Assembly: GCF_000024025.1 (NCBI RefSeq)
Contig: NC_013131.1
Span: 9,776,229-9,840,228 of the forward strand
Length of the DNA: 64,000 bases
Reading direction: 5' to 3'
Source of the DNA: Catenulispora acidiphila DSM 44928
GTDB lineage: Bacteria; Actinomycetota; Actinomycetes; Streptomycetales; Catenulisporaceae
Shown: positions 29,250 to 38,236 of the stretch, one piece after another
How the letters are laid out: the number at the start of each line of letters is the position of its first letter
Position numbering within the stretch: position 1 is the stretch's first letter
Program-made: the position numbers and the translations under genes
Notes under the pieces: model-generated
What the model was told of the DNA's origin: nothing
Database searches by the model: none
What the model saw: the letters and a program-made list of their open reading frames with translations, nothing else

Positions 29250-30884
29250 GTGTCCGCGCATACTTCCCAAGCGCCTTGGTGGCGCTCGGCCGCCATCTAC
29301 CAGATCTACCCGCGCAGCTTCGCCGACGGGTCCGGCGACGGCATGGGCGACCTGGCCGGCGTCCGCGCCCGGCTGCCGTACCTGGCCGAGCTCGGCGTGG
29401 ACGCGGTCTGGTTCAACCCCTGGTACCTGTCCCCGCAGGCCGACGGCGGCTACGACGTCACCGACTACCGCGTCATCGACCCGCTGTTCGGGACCGTGGC
29501 CGACGCCGAGGCGCTCATCGCCGAGGCGCACGAGCTGGGGATCCGGGTGGTCGTCGACATCGTCCCGAACCACACCTCCTCGGCGAACCCCTGGTTCCAG
29601 GCCGCGCTGGCCGCCGGTCCCGGCTCCCCGGAGCGCGAGCGGTTCTGGTTCCGCCCCGGCCGGGGCGAGGACGGCGAGCTGCCGCCGACCAACTGGCAGG
29701 GCATGTTCGGCGGCCAGACCTGGACCCGGGTCGTGGAGCCGGACGGCGAGCCCGGCGAGTGGTACCTGCACCTGTTCGACCAGGCCCAGCCGGACTTCAA
29801 CTGGACGCACCCGGACGTCCCGGCGGAGTTCGAGAGCGTGCTGCGGTTCTGGTTCGACCGCGGAGCCGACGGCTTCCGCATCGACTCGGCAGCGCTGCTG
29901 GTCAAGGACCCGGCGCTGCCGGACCAGGTCGGCGAGGACGACACGGCGTTCGTCGACCGCGAGGAGGTGCACGCGGTCTACCGGTCCTGGCGCGCGGTCG
30001 CCGACTCCTATGAGGGCGACCGGGTCCTGATCGGCGAGATCTGGCTGCCGGACGCCGAGCGCCTCGCGCGCTACCTCGGCCCGGAGGAGATGCACACCGT
30101 CTTCAACTTCCCCTACCTGGGCTGCGCCTGGGAGGCGGACAAGCTCCGCGAGGTGATCGACGAGACGCTGAGCCTGCACACCCCGGTCGGCGCGCCGCCG
30201 ACCTGGGTGCTGTCCAACCACGACGTGGACCGGGTGGTCACCCGCTACGGCCGCGAGGACACCTCCTTCGCGATCTACGCCCGGCAGCTCGGCCGGCCGG
30301 TGGACCTGGAGCTGGGCACGCGCCGGGCCCGGGCGTCCGCGCTGCTGACGCAGGCGCTTCCGGGCTCGGTGTACATCTACCAGGGCGAGGAACTCGGCCT
30401 GTGGGAGGTCGAGGACATCCCCGACGACCTGCGCCAGGACCCGATGTGGGAGCGCAAGGGCCGCAACCCGGCCAACCCGGGCCGGGACGGCTGCCGGGTG
30501 CCGCTGCCGTGGTCCGGGAGCGAGCCGCCGTTCGGCTTCAGCCCGGAGGACGCGCGGGAGCGGCCGTGGCTGCCGCAGCCGGAGACCTGGAAGGACTACA
30601 CCGCCGAGGGGCAGCTCGCCGACCCCTCCTCGATGCTGACGCTCTACGGCAAGTCGCTGCGGCTGCGGCGGGAGACCGCGGGGCTCGGCGACGGGCCGTT
30701 CGCCTGGCTGGACGCGCCCGAGGGCGTGCTGGCCTTCGAGCGCGGACCCGGGTTCGCCTGCGCGGTGAACTTCGGCCCGCGACCGTCGGACCAGCCGGTC
30801 GCGGGCCGAGTACTGCTGGCCAGCGGGCCTTTGACGGCCGACGGGCAGATCCCGCCCGACACCGCCGTGTGGATCGCCCGCTAG
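29250..30884 (+). CDS. GH13 alpha-glucosidase (oligo-1,6-/alpha-glucosidase type)
   Basis: A cytoplasmic glycoside hydrolase of 544 residues from GTG 29250, chosen for GAGAGCAGG upstream (GTG 29217 is possible). The conserved GH13 regions are present: VDIVPNHTS (region I), GFRIDSAAL with nucleophile D212, IGEIWLP with acid/base E263 and LSNHDVDR with D325. A small C-terminal beta domain follows. No signal peptide is seen, so it should hydrolyse the oligosaccharide after import by the preceding ABC system. It converges on the RsbW-like gene, and the two stop codons overlap in CTAG (30881-30884). Confidence 0.93.
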   Translation: MSAHTSQAPWWRSAAIYQIYPRSFADGSGDGMGDLAGVRARLPYLAELGVDAVWFNPWYLSPQADGGYDVTDYRVIDPLFGTVADAEALIAEAHELGIRVVVDIVPNHTSSANPWFQAALAAGPGSPERERFWFRPGRGEDGELPPTNWQGMFGGQTWTRVVEPDGEPGEWYLHLFDQAQPDFNWTHPDVPAEFESVLRFWFDRGADGFRIDSAALLVKDPALPDQVGEDDTAFVDREEVHAVYRSWRAVADSYEGDRVLIGEIWLPDAERLARYLGPEEMHTVFNFPYLGCAWEADKLREVIDETLSLHTPVGAPPTWVLSNHDVDRVVTRYGREDTSFAIYARQLGRPVDLELGTRRARASALLTQALPGSVYIYQGEELGLWEVEDIPDDLRQDPMWERKGRNPANPGRDGCRVPLPWSGSEPPFGFSPEDARERPWLPQPETWKDYTAEGQLADPSSMLTLYGKSLRLRRETAGLGDGPFAWLDAPEGVLAFERGPGFACAVNFGPRPSDQPVAGRVLLASGPLTADGQIPPDTAVWIAR

Positions 30885-31618
30885 CCCGTCCCCCCGTTCC
30901 CGCCGTCGGTGGACCCTCCCGCGGGTCCACCGACGGAGCTGTGTGCGGATTCCGCTGCGCGATGGGGTTCGGGGACTGGTTCGCGAGCGGATTCGAGCAC
31001 TGATTCGCGGGCTGGTTCGAGAACTGATTCGCTCGAAGCGGACCGCGGTCCGACCGGACCCGGGCCGGACCGCGGCAGCGGACTTCTCCCGGACATGGCG
31101 GACCCGGCGGGCGCGGCGGTCCGACGACCGACCTCGAACGAGACGGTCTTGCCGACCTCGTCGGCCCGCACCCGGAACCGGTCGACGGTCTCCGCCACCA
31201 GGTCCAGGCCGCGGCCGCAGACGTCCTCGCCGGTGGCGTACCGGTACTGCGGGGTGGCGTCCGAGCAGTCGGCGACCTCGCAGGTCACCGCGCCGTCCCG
31301 GATCCGGGCGGCCACCGTGACCGGACCGCGGCCGTGGACCACGGCGTTGGTCGCGACCTCGCTGTAGGCCAGCACCACGCGGTCGGTGTCCTCGCCGGGA
31401 CCCCAGGCCTGTTCCACCGCGGCGGCCAGCCAGCGGCGCGACATGCTCACGTCCAGGGCCGTGCCCGGGAACGACCAGTACAAGGCAGTGTTCTGCGGTA
31501 CCGGGGGCGCGGTTGCCGGCTCGTGGCCGGCCAGCGCCCCGCGGATTGCCACCCCGCCGCCGGCGCCTTGTCCGCCGGCGCGGCACGCCGCCGGAGCGGG
31601 GTGGCGCAATTGCTGCAT
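30881..31618 (-). CDS. RsbW-like ATP-binding protein (AbaA-cluster type)
   Basis: A 245-residue protein from ATG 31618 (GAGG upstream). The HATPase core has the N-box YSEVATNAVVHG (N91) and a G2-like GEDVCGRGLDLVAETVD segment, so ATP binding is plausible. Such single-domain ATPases act as anti-sigma factors or serine kinases. The last 70 residues are a low-complexity tail with a repeated ESVLEPAR/ESVLESAR pattern. It is divergent from a WhiJ-like HTH gene followed by a DUF397 gene; this trio is a recurrent actinobacterial regulatory unit (abaA/whiJ loci in Streptomyces). A perfect 14-bp hairpin lies inside its 3' coding end. Confidence 0.82.
   Translation of the reverse strand: MQQLRHPAPAACRAGGQGAGGGVAIRGALAGHEPATAPPVPQNTALYWSFPGTALDVSMSRRWLAAAVEQAWGPGEDTDRVVLAYSEVATNAVVHGRGPVTVAARIRDGAVTCEVADCSDATPQYRYATGEDVCGRGLDLVAETVDRFRVRADEVGKTVSFEVGRRTAAPAGSAMSGRSPLPRSGPGPVGPRSASSESVLEPARESVLESAREPVPEPHRAAESAHSSVGGPAGGSTDGGNGGTG
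30903..30936. terminator. 14-bp hairpin inside the 3' end of the RsbW-like gene
   Basis: CCGTCGGTGGACCC (30903-30916) and GGGTCCACCGACGG (30923-30936) form a perfect stem with a 6-nt loop, 18 bases past the alpha-glucosidase stop and within the last codons of the convergent gene. It is placed to end transcription from the sugar operon. Confidence 0.6.
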
Positions 31619-31783
31619 GAGGGCCTCACATCGTCGATGTCTGCGCGATCCGTCTCCCCCAGCGCGCACCCCACAATGAAATATCCCACCGCGCGCCGGG
31701 CCCCGCAGGGGAATCGTGAAATCGCCGCGGCCGGGTCGTGCACAATGGCCTGCATCGCAAAAGCGAACCGCAGGGGGTTGGCG

Positions 31784-32743
31784 ATGACATCCGCAGAAGT
31801 CCCCGGACGCGCCGCCGGAACCGCGCCGGACGGCGAGCCGGAGGAGCCCGACGGCGCGGTCGAGCGCGCGGCCCGGGTCCCGGCCGGGCCCTCGGCGCCG
31901 CCGATCCGCCGCCGCCGGCTCGGCGCGGCGCTGCGCCGGCTCCGGCTCGGCGCCGGGCTGACCCTGCAGGGCGCGGCCGAACGGCTGGAGATCTCGGACT
32001 CGACACTGTCCCGGCTGGAGAACGGCCAGGGGCGGCTGCGGCGTATCGACGTGGCCGCGGCGCTGGACGTCTACGGGGTCGAAGACGAAGAGCTGCGGAC
32101 GACCTTACTGAACCTGACCGGCCAGATCAGAGACAAGGGCTGGTGGCAGTACTACCGGCGGGCCATCCCGGAGCCCTACGCGGACTACATCAGCGTGGAG
32201 GCGGCGGCCACGTCGATCGACGCGCACACCGTGCAGCTGGTGCACGGCCTGCTCCAGACCGAGGCCTACACCCGGGCGCTGGCCGAGGCCTGGCGCGTCC
32301 GGGCTGAACCGCTCGATGTGGACGCCCTGGTGGCGGTCCGCCGCACCCGGCAGCGCATGCTCGGCGGCGCCGAACCGCTGCGGCTGCGCGTGGTGATGCA
32401 CGAGGGCGCGCTCCGGCAGTCGGTCGGAGGACCGCAGGTGATGCGAGGCCAGATCGAACGCGTCATCGAGGAATCCCGCCGCCCGAATATCATCATCCAG
32501 ATCATCACCCATTCAGCAGGCGCATATTCGGGACTTGACGAGCCCTTCGCGATTGTAGGCTTTGGGAATCCCCTGGAACACGACGTGGTATGCCTGGACA
32601 ACCTGACACGAACGCATTTCCTGGAGACCGTCGACGAGGTGCGCAATTACGCGTCGGTGTTCGACCAGCTGCGTGCCGCGGCGCTTTCCCCCGAACGGTC
32701 GGCACTCTGGCTCGCCGACCTGCTGACGAAGATGGAGAGCTAG
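31784..32743 (+). CDS. XRE-type regulator with DUF5753 domain (WhiJ-like)
   Basis: A 319-residue protein; ATG 31784 is preceded by CAGGGGG. After a Pro/Ala-rich leader, the helix-turn-helix is at ~45-100 (LRRLRLGAGLTLQGAAERL, then SDSTLSRLENGQ). The rest is DUF5753, recognised by GLLQTEAYTRAL and the family ending LADLLTKMES. Proteins of this class (WhiJ, Scr1-type) act with a small DUF397 partner, whose gene starts right after this stop codon, and often with the RsbW-like ATPase encoded divergently. In Streptomyces they repress development; whether this one does is inference. Confidence 0.88.
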   Translation: MTSAEVPGRAAGTAPDGEPEEPDGAVERAARVPAGPSAPPIRRRRLGAALRRLRLGAGLTLQGAAERLEISDSTLSRLENGQGRLRRIDVAAALDVYGVEDEELRTTLLNLTGQIRDKGWWQYYRRAIPEPYADYISVEAAATSIDAHTVQLVHGLLQTEAYTRALAEAWRVRAEPLDVDALVAVRRTRQRMLGGAEPLRLRVVMHEGALRQSVGGPQVMRGQIERVIEESRRPNIIIQIITHSAGAYSGLDEPFAIVGFGNPLEHDVVCLDNLTRTHFLETVDEVRNYASVFDQLRAAALSPERSALWLADLLTKMES

Positions 32744-33022
32744 TTGAGCACCAGCGCACAACCGCACCAAGGCACCACCGGCGCGCCGGCCGGCCAGGCC
32801 GAGCCCGCCGCCGGGCACCCGGACCTGGCCGGCGCCGCCTGGCGCAAGAGCAGCCACAGCAACGGCGCCACCAACTGCGTGGAGGTGGCGATGCTGGCGG
32901 ACGGCTCGGTCGGCGTCCGCCACTCCCGCCGCCCCGACGCCGAGGTGATCGTCTACTCCCAGACCGAGTGGGCGGCCTTCGTCGCCGGTGTGAAGGCCGA
33001 GGAGTTCGAACCGGCCGGCTGA
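32744..33022 (+). CDS. DUF397 small protein partner
   Basis: A 92-residue protein beginning with TTG immediately after the upstream TAG, with GGAGAG six bases before it; I accept TTG because the family's usual length is reached. The DUF397 signature is clear: WRKSSHSNGATNCVEVAMLADGSVGVRHSR split by the usual turn, then a C-terminal EWAAFVAGVKAEEF. DUF397 proteins bind or antagonise the neighbouring XRE/DUF5753 regulator, in a toxin-antitoxin-like manner in some cases. Tight coupling supports joint function. Confidence 0.9.
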   Translation: MSTSAQPHQGTTGAPAGQAEPAAGHPDLAGAAWRKSSHSNGATNCVEVAMLADGSVGVRHSRRPDAEVIVYSQTEWAAFVAGVKAEEFEPAG

Positions 33023-33145
33023 GGCTGGCGCCCAGGGTCCCGTTCCGTGCCCTTCGGTACGGGGCCCGCCCTGCACGGGAGCACCGGAGCACCACCGCGG
33101 CCCGCCAAGACCGCACCCGTCCGCGCAGGTGAGAGGATGACCCCC

Positions 33146-33538
33146 ATGGCCCACCCCGGCGCGCAGCCCCACTCCCCCGCCGACCCCCCGGGCCACCACC
33201 CGCCCCACGCCGACCCCGCCGACCGCACCCTCCAGGACCCGGTCGTGGACACCGCCGTCGGCTTCCTGGACCTCCTGGCCGAACCCAGCCGCCTGCGCCT
33301 CCTGTGGGCCCTCCGCGACGGCGAACTAGGCGTCACCGCCCTGGCCGAAACCGCGGGCTGCACCCCCACAGCAGCCAGCCAGCACCTCGCCAAACTCCGC
33401 CTCGGCGGCCTGGTCGAACAACGCGCCGACGGCCGCGCCCGCCTCTACCGCCTCCGCGGCGGCCACATCAAACGGCTGGTCGAGGAGGTCGTCGGACACG
33501 CGGAACACGCGGTCCGCGGCATCCCCTACGACCTCTGA
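33146..33538 (+). CDS. ArsR-type winged-helix regulator
   Basis: A 130-residue protein (ATG 33146, GAGAGG nine bases upstream; ATG 33137 is nearly as good). After a His/Pro-rich leader the winged helix runs AEPSRLRLLWALRDGELGVTALAE, in two parts, with recognition helix TAASQHLAKLRLGGLVEQRADG. Cysteine pairs used by ArsR/SmtB for metal binding are missing: the usual ELCVCDL position reads ELGVTAL. The His-rich leader could still bind metal. No target gene is obvious. It converges on the kinase gene with 21 bases between. Confidence 0.85.
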   Translation: MAHPGAQPHSPADPPGHHPPHADPADRTLQDPVVDTAVGFLDLLAEPSRLRLLWALRDGELGVTALAETAGCTPTAASQHLAKLRLGGLVEQRADGRARLYRLRGGHIKRLVEEVVGHAEHAVRGIPYDL

Positions 33539-33559
33539 CTCACGTTCTGCCACGGCCTC

Positions 33560-36500
33560 TCACGGCAGATACCACTGCTGCGCCTTGTCTCCGGCCACAC
33601 ACGGCTTCAGCGACAGGGCATTCGTCTGCCCGTTGTCGGTCAGGCACTGCCCGGCACCCTGGTTGTTGATGTAGAACGCACCACTGGGCGTCGTAGAATC
33701 CTGCGACAGCCACCACATCTGGAACGCCGACCCACACGCGCAGTGCGACAAGGTCACCTTGCCGCCAGTGGCATCAATGAGCTGGTTGGTGTTCAGACCA
33801 TCGCCGAACTCGTAGACAGCCTGCCCGTTCGACGTCAGAGCGGTCGCCTGGAAGCTCTGCCCAGTCCGCCCCGACTGCGGCTCAACGGTCAGCTGCGCAC
33901 CGTCACTGTAGATCGGCGCACCGGACGAATTGCCGAACACATCGATCGCGTCGCCGTCCCCAACACTGGTGATGTACCCGGACTTGTGCGGCACAGCCGG
34001 AGCGGACGACGTCGCCGGCACCGGCGGAACCCCAGCGGATGACGACGCCGCCGACGACACCGGCGACACCGGCGGACGCGAAGTCAGGGCGGAGCCCGCA
34101 CTACTCGTCGGCGCCGTCTTCCCAGCACCACTGGCAGGCGGCACAGCCGACGTGGCCGAAGGCTTCCCAGGCGCACTCGGCACCGACGCACTCACAACAA
34201 TGGTCGAAGTCTCCGAAACCACCGAAGTAACACTCACACCAGAGCTCGAAACCCCACCCGACGCACTACTCCCCGACGCCAAACCCACCGGCACCCCAGC
34301 CTGAGCCGCCGCACGCGAACCCCCATGCGAAAGCGGATAAGCAACAGCAACGGCCACCACAACAGCCACCCCCACAGCAGCCACCACAATCGCCCGCCGC
34401 CGCCCCGAACTCCCCCCACCAGAACCATCCGCCCCCACACCAGTGACAGCCTCCGGCACCCCCACCGTGAACGAATCCTGAGGCACCACCCGCGCCGCAA
34501 CAACGCCCTCCTCATCAACAGGATCCAACTCAACCCCTGCATTAAAGGAGTCGAGCGGCATCGCATGCCCGGGCGCGATACGCAGCGCAGGCACCTCAGC
34601 AGTCGGAGGCAGCGGATCCGATGCAGCTTCGCCGGAATCGACACCCGCAGCCGCAACACCAGCAGCACCGGAACCTACATCGAGGCCAGCAGCACCGGCA
34701 TCGGCAGCAGAAGCAGAAGCATTGGCAGCAGCAGCAGTATTTGCGGCGACGGCAGCGGGCAGATCGGCCTCCGGCAGAGCAGAATCGCTCGAGGTGTCGT
34801 CGGCGGCAGGCAGATCGGCTTCGGGCAGAGCAGCATCGATCGGCGTGGCGGCGGCCGCAGACAGACCGGCTTCAGGCAGAGCAGCATCGATCGGCGTGCC
34901 GGCGGCCGCAGACAGACCGGCTTCAGGCAGAGCAGCATCGATCGGCGTGCCGGCGGCCGCAGACAGACCGGCTTCAGGCAGAGCAGAATCGCTCGGCATG
35001 CCAGCGGCGGCAGACAGATCGGCCTCGGGCAGAGCAGCATTGCTCGGCGTGTCGGCTGCCTGCTCGGTGCTCTGGTCTGCCGCGCCCGGACCGGCAGCAG
35101 CCGATTCTGCGGCACCTGCCTCCGCAGTACCCTGGTTTGCAACGCTCTGGCCTGCGGTGCTCAGCTCCGCAGCACTCTGGTCTGCAGCACTCTGGTCTGC
35201 GCTCTGATCTGCCGCGCTCTGACCTCTGATGCTCTGCTCTGCCGTGCTCTGGCCTGTGGTGCTCGGGTCTGCGGCACTCGGATTTGCAGCACCCTGGCCG
35301 GTGGCGCCGTGGCCTGTGGCGCTCTGGCTCGTGACGCTCTGGCCCGCAGAGCTCGGCTCTGCACCGCTTCCCTTATGTTCAGCACTCGGCTCGACCACAC
35401 CTGATGCGCTGGCTCCAGCCTGATCGCCCGAGTCTGCCGTGCTGACCTCTTGCGGCTCAGGCTTCCGCTTGCGCCACCGGGCGCCGAAGCCGCCTCGGGC
35501 AGCCCGGCCGACCTCGACCTCGACTTCAGCGGCGGCAGCACTCTCTTCCGCCACCACGCCCGAGGTAAAAGAATCCTGCGGTACCGTCCGGCTGCGCCAC
35601 CGAGCAACATCCGCCCGCGCAGCGTCGCCGACTCCAGCCTCCGCACCGGCTGCTTCGGCGTCCGAGTCCTCATCCGCCGCCTCACCATCGGGCAGCGGCG
35701 CGGTCTCGTCGCCCGAGCTCCGCACCGTGAACGAAGCCCAGTCCGTGCCCTCCGCCTGCGGTCGCACCGCGTACGAAGCCCACGCCGGCGCTATCTCCGG
35801 TCCGGCCTCTTCCGCCACGTCACCAGCGCCAGCGCCAGCGCCGACATCGCCGCCGCCCGTCGACCTCAGCCCTGCACCGGCGCCCTCGCCCTCGGCCTCC
35901 CGAGGCAGCACCGTGAACGACAGAAAATCGCCGTCCCCCCGCGCCCCAGCTCCAGCCCCAGCCTCGGCCAGCGCAGCCGCCGCGGCCTCCATCGCCGCGA
36001 CGTCCACTCCCGTCTGGAAGCTGTCCTGCGGTGTGCCGATGCGGGTCACGCTCTCGCCGCGGAGGGCGAGTCGGCGGGCGGTTTCGGCCATCTCGCGGGC
36101 GCTTGCGAAGCGCTCGGCGGGGTCCTTCGCGAGGGCGCGCATCACCAGTTCTCGGACTGCTGGCGAGATGGTGTCTGGCAGGGGCGGCACCGGTTCCTGG
36201 AGGTGCTTCATCATGATGCCGAGGGGGGTGCCGCTGTCGAAGGGTGGGGCGCCGGTCAGGCATTCGTAGGCGATCACGCCGACCGCGTACTGGTCCGCCG
36301 CTGCTGTGACCGCCGTGTGGCGTGCCTGCTCGGGCGCCGCGTAGACCGCTGTGCCGAGGACGACGTCCGCCGCGGTCAGCCGGCGTGCGTCTGCCGTGCG
36401 GGCGACGCCGAAGTCCGTCACCACCACGCTGCCGCCGCGGAGCATCAGGTTCGCGGGTTTCACGTCGCGGTGCACGATGCCGCGGTCGTGCGCCGCCTGG

Positions 36501-36874
36501 AGCGCCTCGAGGGTCTGGGCTACCAGGGTCAGGGTTGTGACCTCGGACAGGGGGGCGCTCTCGTCGAGCAGCTCTGACAGGGGGCGCCCGGTGATCAGTT
36601 CCATCACCAGGAAGGCTGTGCGGGGGTCGTCGGCCTCGCCGTAGTCGAAGACCGACACGATGCCGGGGTGGCTCAGTGCGGCCAGGACGCGGGCCTCGGT
36701 GTGGAAGCGCGCGGCGAAGCCGGCGTCGTCGAGCAGTGCCGGCAGCAGGATCTTGACGGCCACCTCGCGGCCCAGCACCGTGTCCAGGGCCCGCCAGACG
36801 TCGCCCATCGAGCCGCCGCCGATCCGCTGGCGCAGCTGGTACCGGCCGGCCAGGACGGTTCCCTCACCCCACAT
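33560..36874 (-). CDS. transmembrane Ser/Thr protein kinase with repetitive linker and extracellular ricin-like domain
   Basis: An 1,104-residue kinase. The catalytic domain (1-270) is complete: glycine loop GGGSMGDVW, K41, HRDVKPAN with D137, DFG and APE motifs. A ~580-residue cytoplasmic linker follows, full of repeats: four copies of a DSFxxGV motif, pentapeptide-like ADQSA runs and six 51-bp units giving ALPEAGLSAAAGTPID. A single membrane helix (AIVVAAVGVAVVVAVAVAY) leads to a Ser/Pro stalk and a ~140-residue C-terminal beta-trefoil-like ricin B domain ending in the QQW motif. It is read in the same direction as mycosin and eccC, 108 bases downstream, and probably belongs to the T7SS unit. 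Autophosphorylation and glycan sensing are inferences. Confidence 0.88.
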   Translation of the reverse strand: MWGEGTVLAGRYQLRQRIGGGSMGDVWRALDTVLGREVAVKILLPALLDDAGFAARFHTEARVLAALSHPGIVSVFDYGEADDPRTAFLVMELITGRPLSELLDESAPLSEVTTLTLVAQTLEALQAAHDRGIVHRDVKPANLMLRGGSVVVTDFGVARTADARRLTAADVVLGTAVYAAPEQARHTAVTAAADQYAVGVIAYECLTGAPPFDSGTPLGIMMKHLQEPVPPLPDTISPAVRELVMRALAKDPAERFASAREMAETARRLALRGESVTRIGTPQDSFQTGVDVAAMEAAAAALAEAGAGAGARGDGDFLSFTVLPREAEGEGAGAGLRSTGGGDVGAGAGAGDVAEEAGPEIAPAWASYAVRPQAEGTDWASFTVRSSGDETAPLPDGEAADEDSDAEAAGAEAGVGDAARADVARWRSRTVPQDSFTSGVVAEESAAAAEVEVEVGRAARGGFGARWRKRKPEPQEVSTADSGDQAGASASGVVEPSAEHKGSGAEPSSAGQSVTSQSATGHGATGQGAANPSAADPSTTGQSTAEQSIRGQSAADQSADQSAADQSAAELSTAGQSVANQGTAEAGAAESAAAGPGAADQSTEQAADTPSNAALPEADLSAAAGMPSDSALPEAGLSAAAGTPIDAALPEAGLSAAAGTPIDAALPEAGLSAAAATPIDAALPEADLPAADDTSSDSALPEADLPAAVAANTAAAANASASAADAGAAGLDVGSGAAGVAAAGVDSGEAASDPLPPTAEVPALRIAPGHAMPLDSFNAGVELDPVDEEGVVAARVVPQDSFTVGVPEAVTGVGADGSGGGSSGRRRAIVVAAVGVAVVVAVAVAYPLSHGGSRAAAQAGVPVGLASGSSASGGVSSSGVSVTSVVSETSTIVVSASVPSAPGKPSATSAVPPASGAGKTAPTSSAGSALTSRPPVSPVSSAASSSAGVPPVPATSSAPAVPHKSGYITSVGDGDAIDVFGNSSGAPIYSDGAQLTVEPQSGRTGQSFQATALTSNGQAVYEFGDGLNTNQLIDATGGKVTLSHCACGSAFQMWWLSQDSTTPSGAFYINNQGAGQCLTDNGQTNALSLKPCVAGDKAQQWYLP
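34780..35085. repeat. six 51-bp tandem repeats inside the kinase gene
   Basis: Units start at 34780, 34831, 34882, 34933, 34984 and 35035 with a constant 51-bp period (17 codons). The middle three are almost identical. They encode ALPEAGLSAAAGTPID-like units in the kinase linker. The in-frame period and high identity point to recent expansion. Confidence 0.9.
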
Positions 36875-36982
36875 AAACGCTGTTCCCCAAGAATCGTGTC
36901 GGTCGGATTCAACTCAGCGCCCTTAGAACGCACCGAGCGCGCAAAACGCTCAGCGCACCCTGGAGAGCACCTTGCCAGGGGA

Positions 36983-38236
36983 TCAGCCGACCCGCACGCC
37001 ACGCCTGCGGCGCCGGGCCAACCACGCCGCCCCGGCGACTCCCCCGGCGGACAGTATCCCGCCTCCGCCAACGGCCAAAGCCCGGCCGGTGAAATCCTGC
37101 TTTACCGGTAACGCCGCGAAGCTCAGCGGTGACGGCGCGACAGGCGGCGGCGTCGTAGCCGGCGCGGGCGTCGAAACCGTCGTCAACGCCGCATAGGGAT
37201 CGACGATCCCCCACCCGTACGAAGCATCCGGCGCCCCGGAAGCCATCCGGTCAGCCGTCGCATACAACCGCTGCCGCACCTGCGCCGCCGTCAGCGTCGG
37301 ATACCGGCTCCACACCAAAGCAGCGGTCGCCGTGACGTAAGGCGCCGCGAAAGACGTCCCCAGCCCCGAAGCCAGCGTCCCGTCGCCGGCCGGCCCGACA
37401 CCGAGCAGCGGCGCGTCCGCCGAGCCGCCGGGAGCGGCGATCCCGACATACGCCCCGTGCTCGGAGTACGTCGTCACCGTCCGATCCGCCCCGACCGCCG
37501 CGACCGCGACCACCCCCGGATACGCCGCCGGGTACTGTGGCGGGTTCCCGTCCTGCTGCGCGCCGAGGTTGCCAGCGGCGGCGACGATCAGCACCCCCGC
37601 CGCCTGCGCCTGACTCACCGCCGACGCCAGATCCGGCGTGTTCGTCGAGCTGCCCGCCGACACGTTGACGATCTTCGCGCCCCGCGCCACCGCCGCCCGG
37701 ATCCCCGCCGCGATCGGCGCGTCCTCGCTCTCGCAGGTCTTGTACGTCCGGATCGACAGCAGGCTGACCGCCGACGGCGCCAGTCCGGCCACGCCGACCC
37801 CGGCCCGCGCACGCGCCGCGATGATCCCGGCGACCATGGTCCCGTGCCCGAGCGCGTCGGCGGTCGGTGGATAGGTCTTCGGGTCGACGAGCGACACGCT
37901 GTCCGCGACGTCCACCGCTCCGGCCAGCTGCGGCGCCGCCACGTCGATCCCGGAATCGACCACCGCGACCCTGATCTTCGTCCCCGAGGTAGAGAAGGGC
38001 GCCAGATCCCCGACGCGCAAAGCGGTCTGCGCCCACGGCACCTGCGGAGTCAACGGCACCGGCGTCACCGACGGCTGGCAATCGTCGGCCTTCGCAGACG
38101 GCAGCCCGCCGACCGGAGCGACCACGAACCCTGCGACGAGCGCGACGACCACACCGCCCGCGCCCAACCACCGCCGCCTCAAGCCACCAAAGCGCCTGAT
38201 GCCGCCCACGCCATCCAAGCCGCCCACACCACTCAC
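36983..38236 (-). CDS. mycP: mycosin-type subtilisin protease of the T7SS
   Basis: A membrane-anchored serine protease of 417 residues. I chose GTG 38236 because GTGA overlaps the eccC stop and GAGGA is eight bases upstream; ATG 38257 would overlap eccC by 25 bases. An N-terminal signal/anchor (~24-50) precedes the triad: VVDSGID (D94), LGHGTMVAG (H131) and GTSFAAPYVTA. A Pro-rich linker and a C-terminal membrane helix followed by RRRRR complete the mycosin layout, which holds the protease on the outer face. Mycosins stabilise and process T7SS complexes. Direct coupling to eccC fixes its role. Confidence 0.92.
   Translation of the reverse strand: MSGVGGLDGVGGIRRFGGLRRRWLGAGGVVVALVAGFVVAPVGGLPSAKADDCQPSVTPVPLTPQVPWAQTALRVGDLAPFSTSGTKIRVAVVDSGIDVAAPQLAGAVDVADSVSLVDPKTYPPTADALGHGTMVAGIIAARARAGVGVAGLAPSAVSLLSIRTYKTCESEDAPIAAGIRAAVARGAKIVNVSAGSSTNTPDLASAVSQAQAAGVLIVAAAGNLGAQQDGNPPQYPAAYPGVVAVAAVGADRTVTTYSEHGAYVGIAAPGGSADAPLLGVGPAGDGTLASGLGTSFAAPYVTATAALVWSRYPTLTAAQVRQRLYATADRMASGAPDASYGWGIVDPYAALTTVSTPAPATTPPPVAPSPLSFAALPVKQDFTGRALAVGGGGILSAGGVAGAAWLARRRRRGVRVG

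Noticed and set aside
27252-30884. ABC ATPase gene expected in the sugar importer operon
   Set aside because: No Walker motifs are present between the permeases and the glucosidase; the ATPase must be encoded elsewhere.
33146-33538. Metal-sensing ArsR/SmtB assignment
   Set aside because: The cysteine motif of the DNA-binding helix is absent, so only a general ArsR-fold call is justified.
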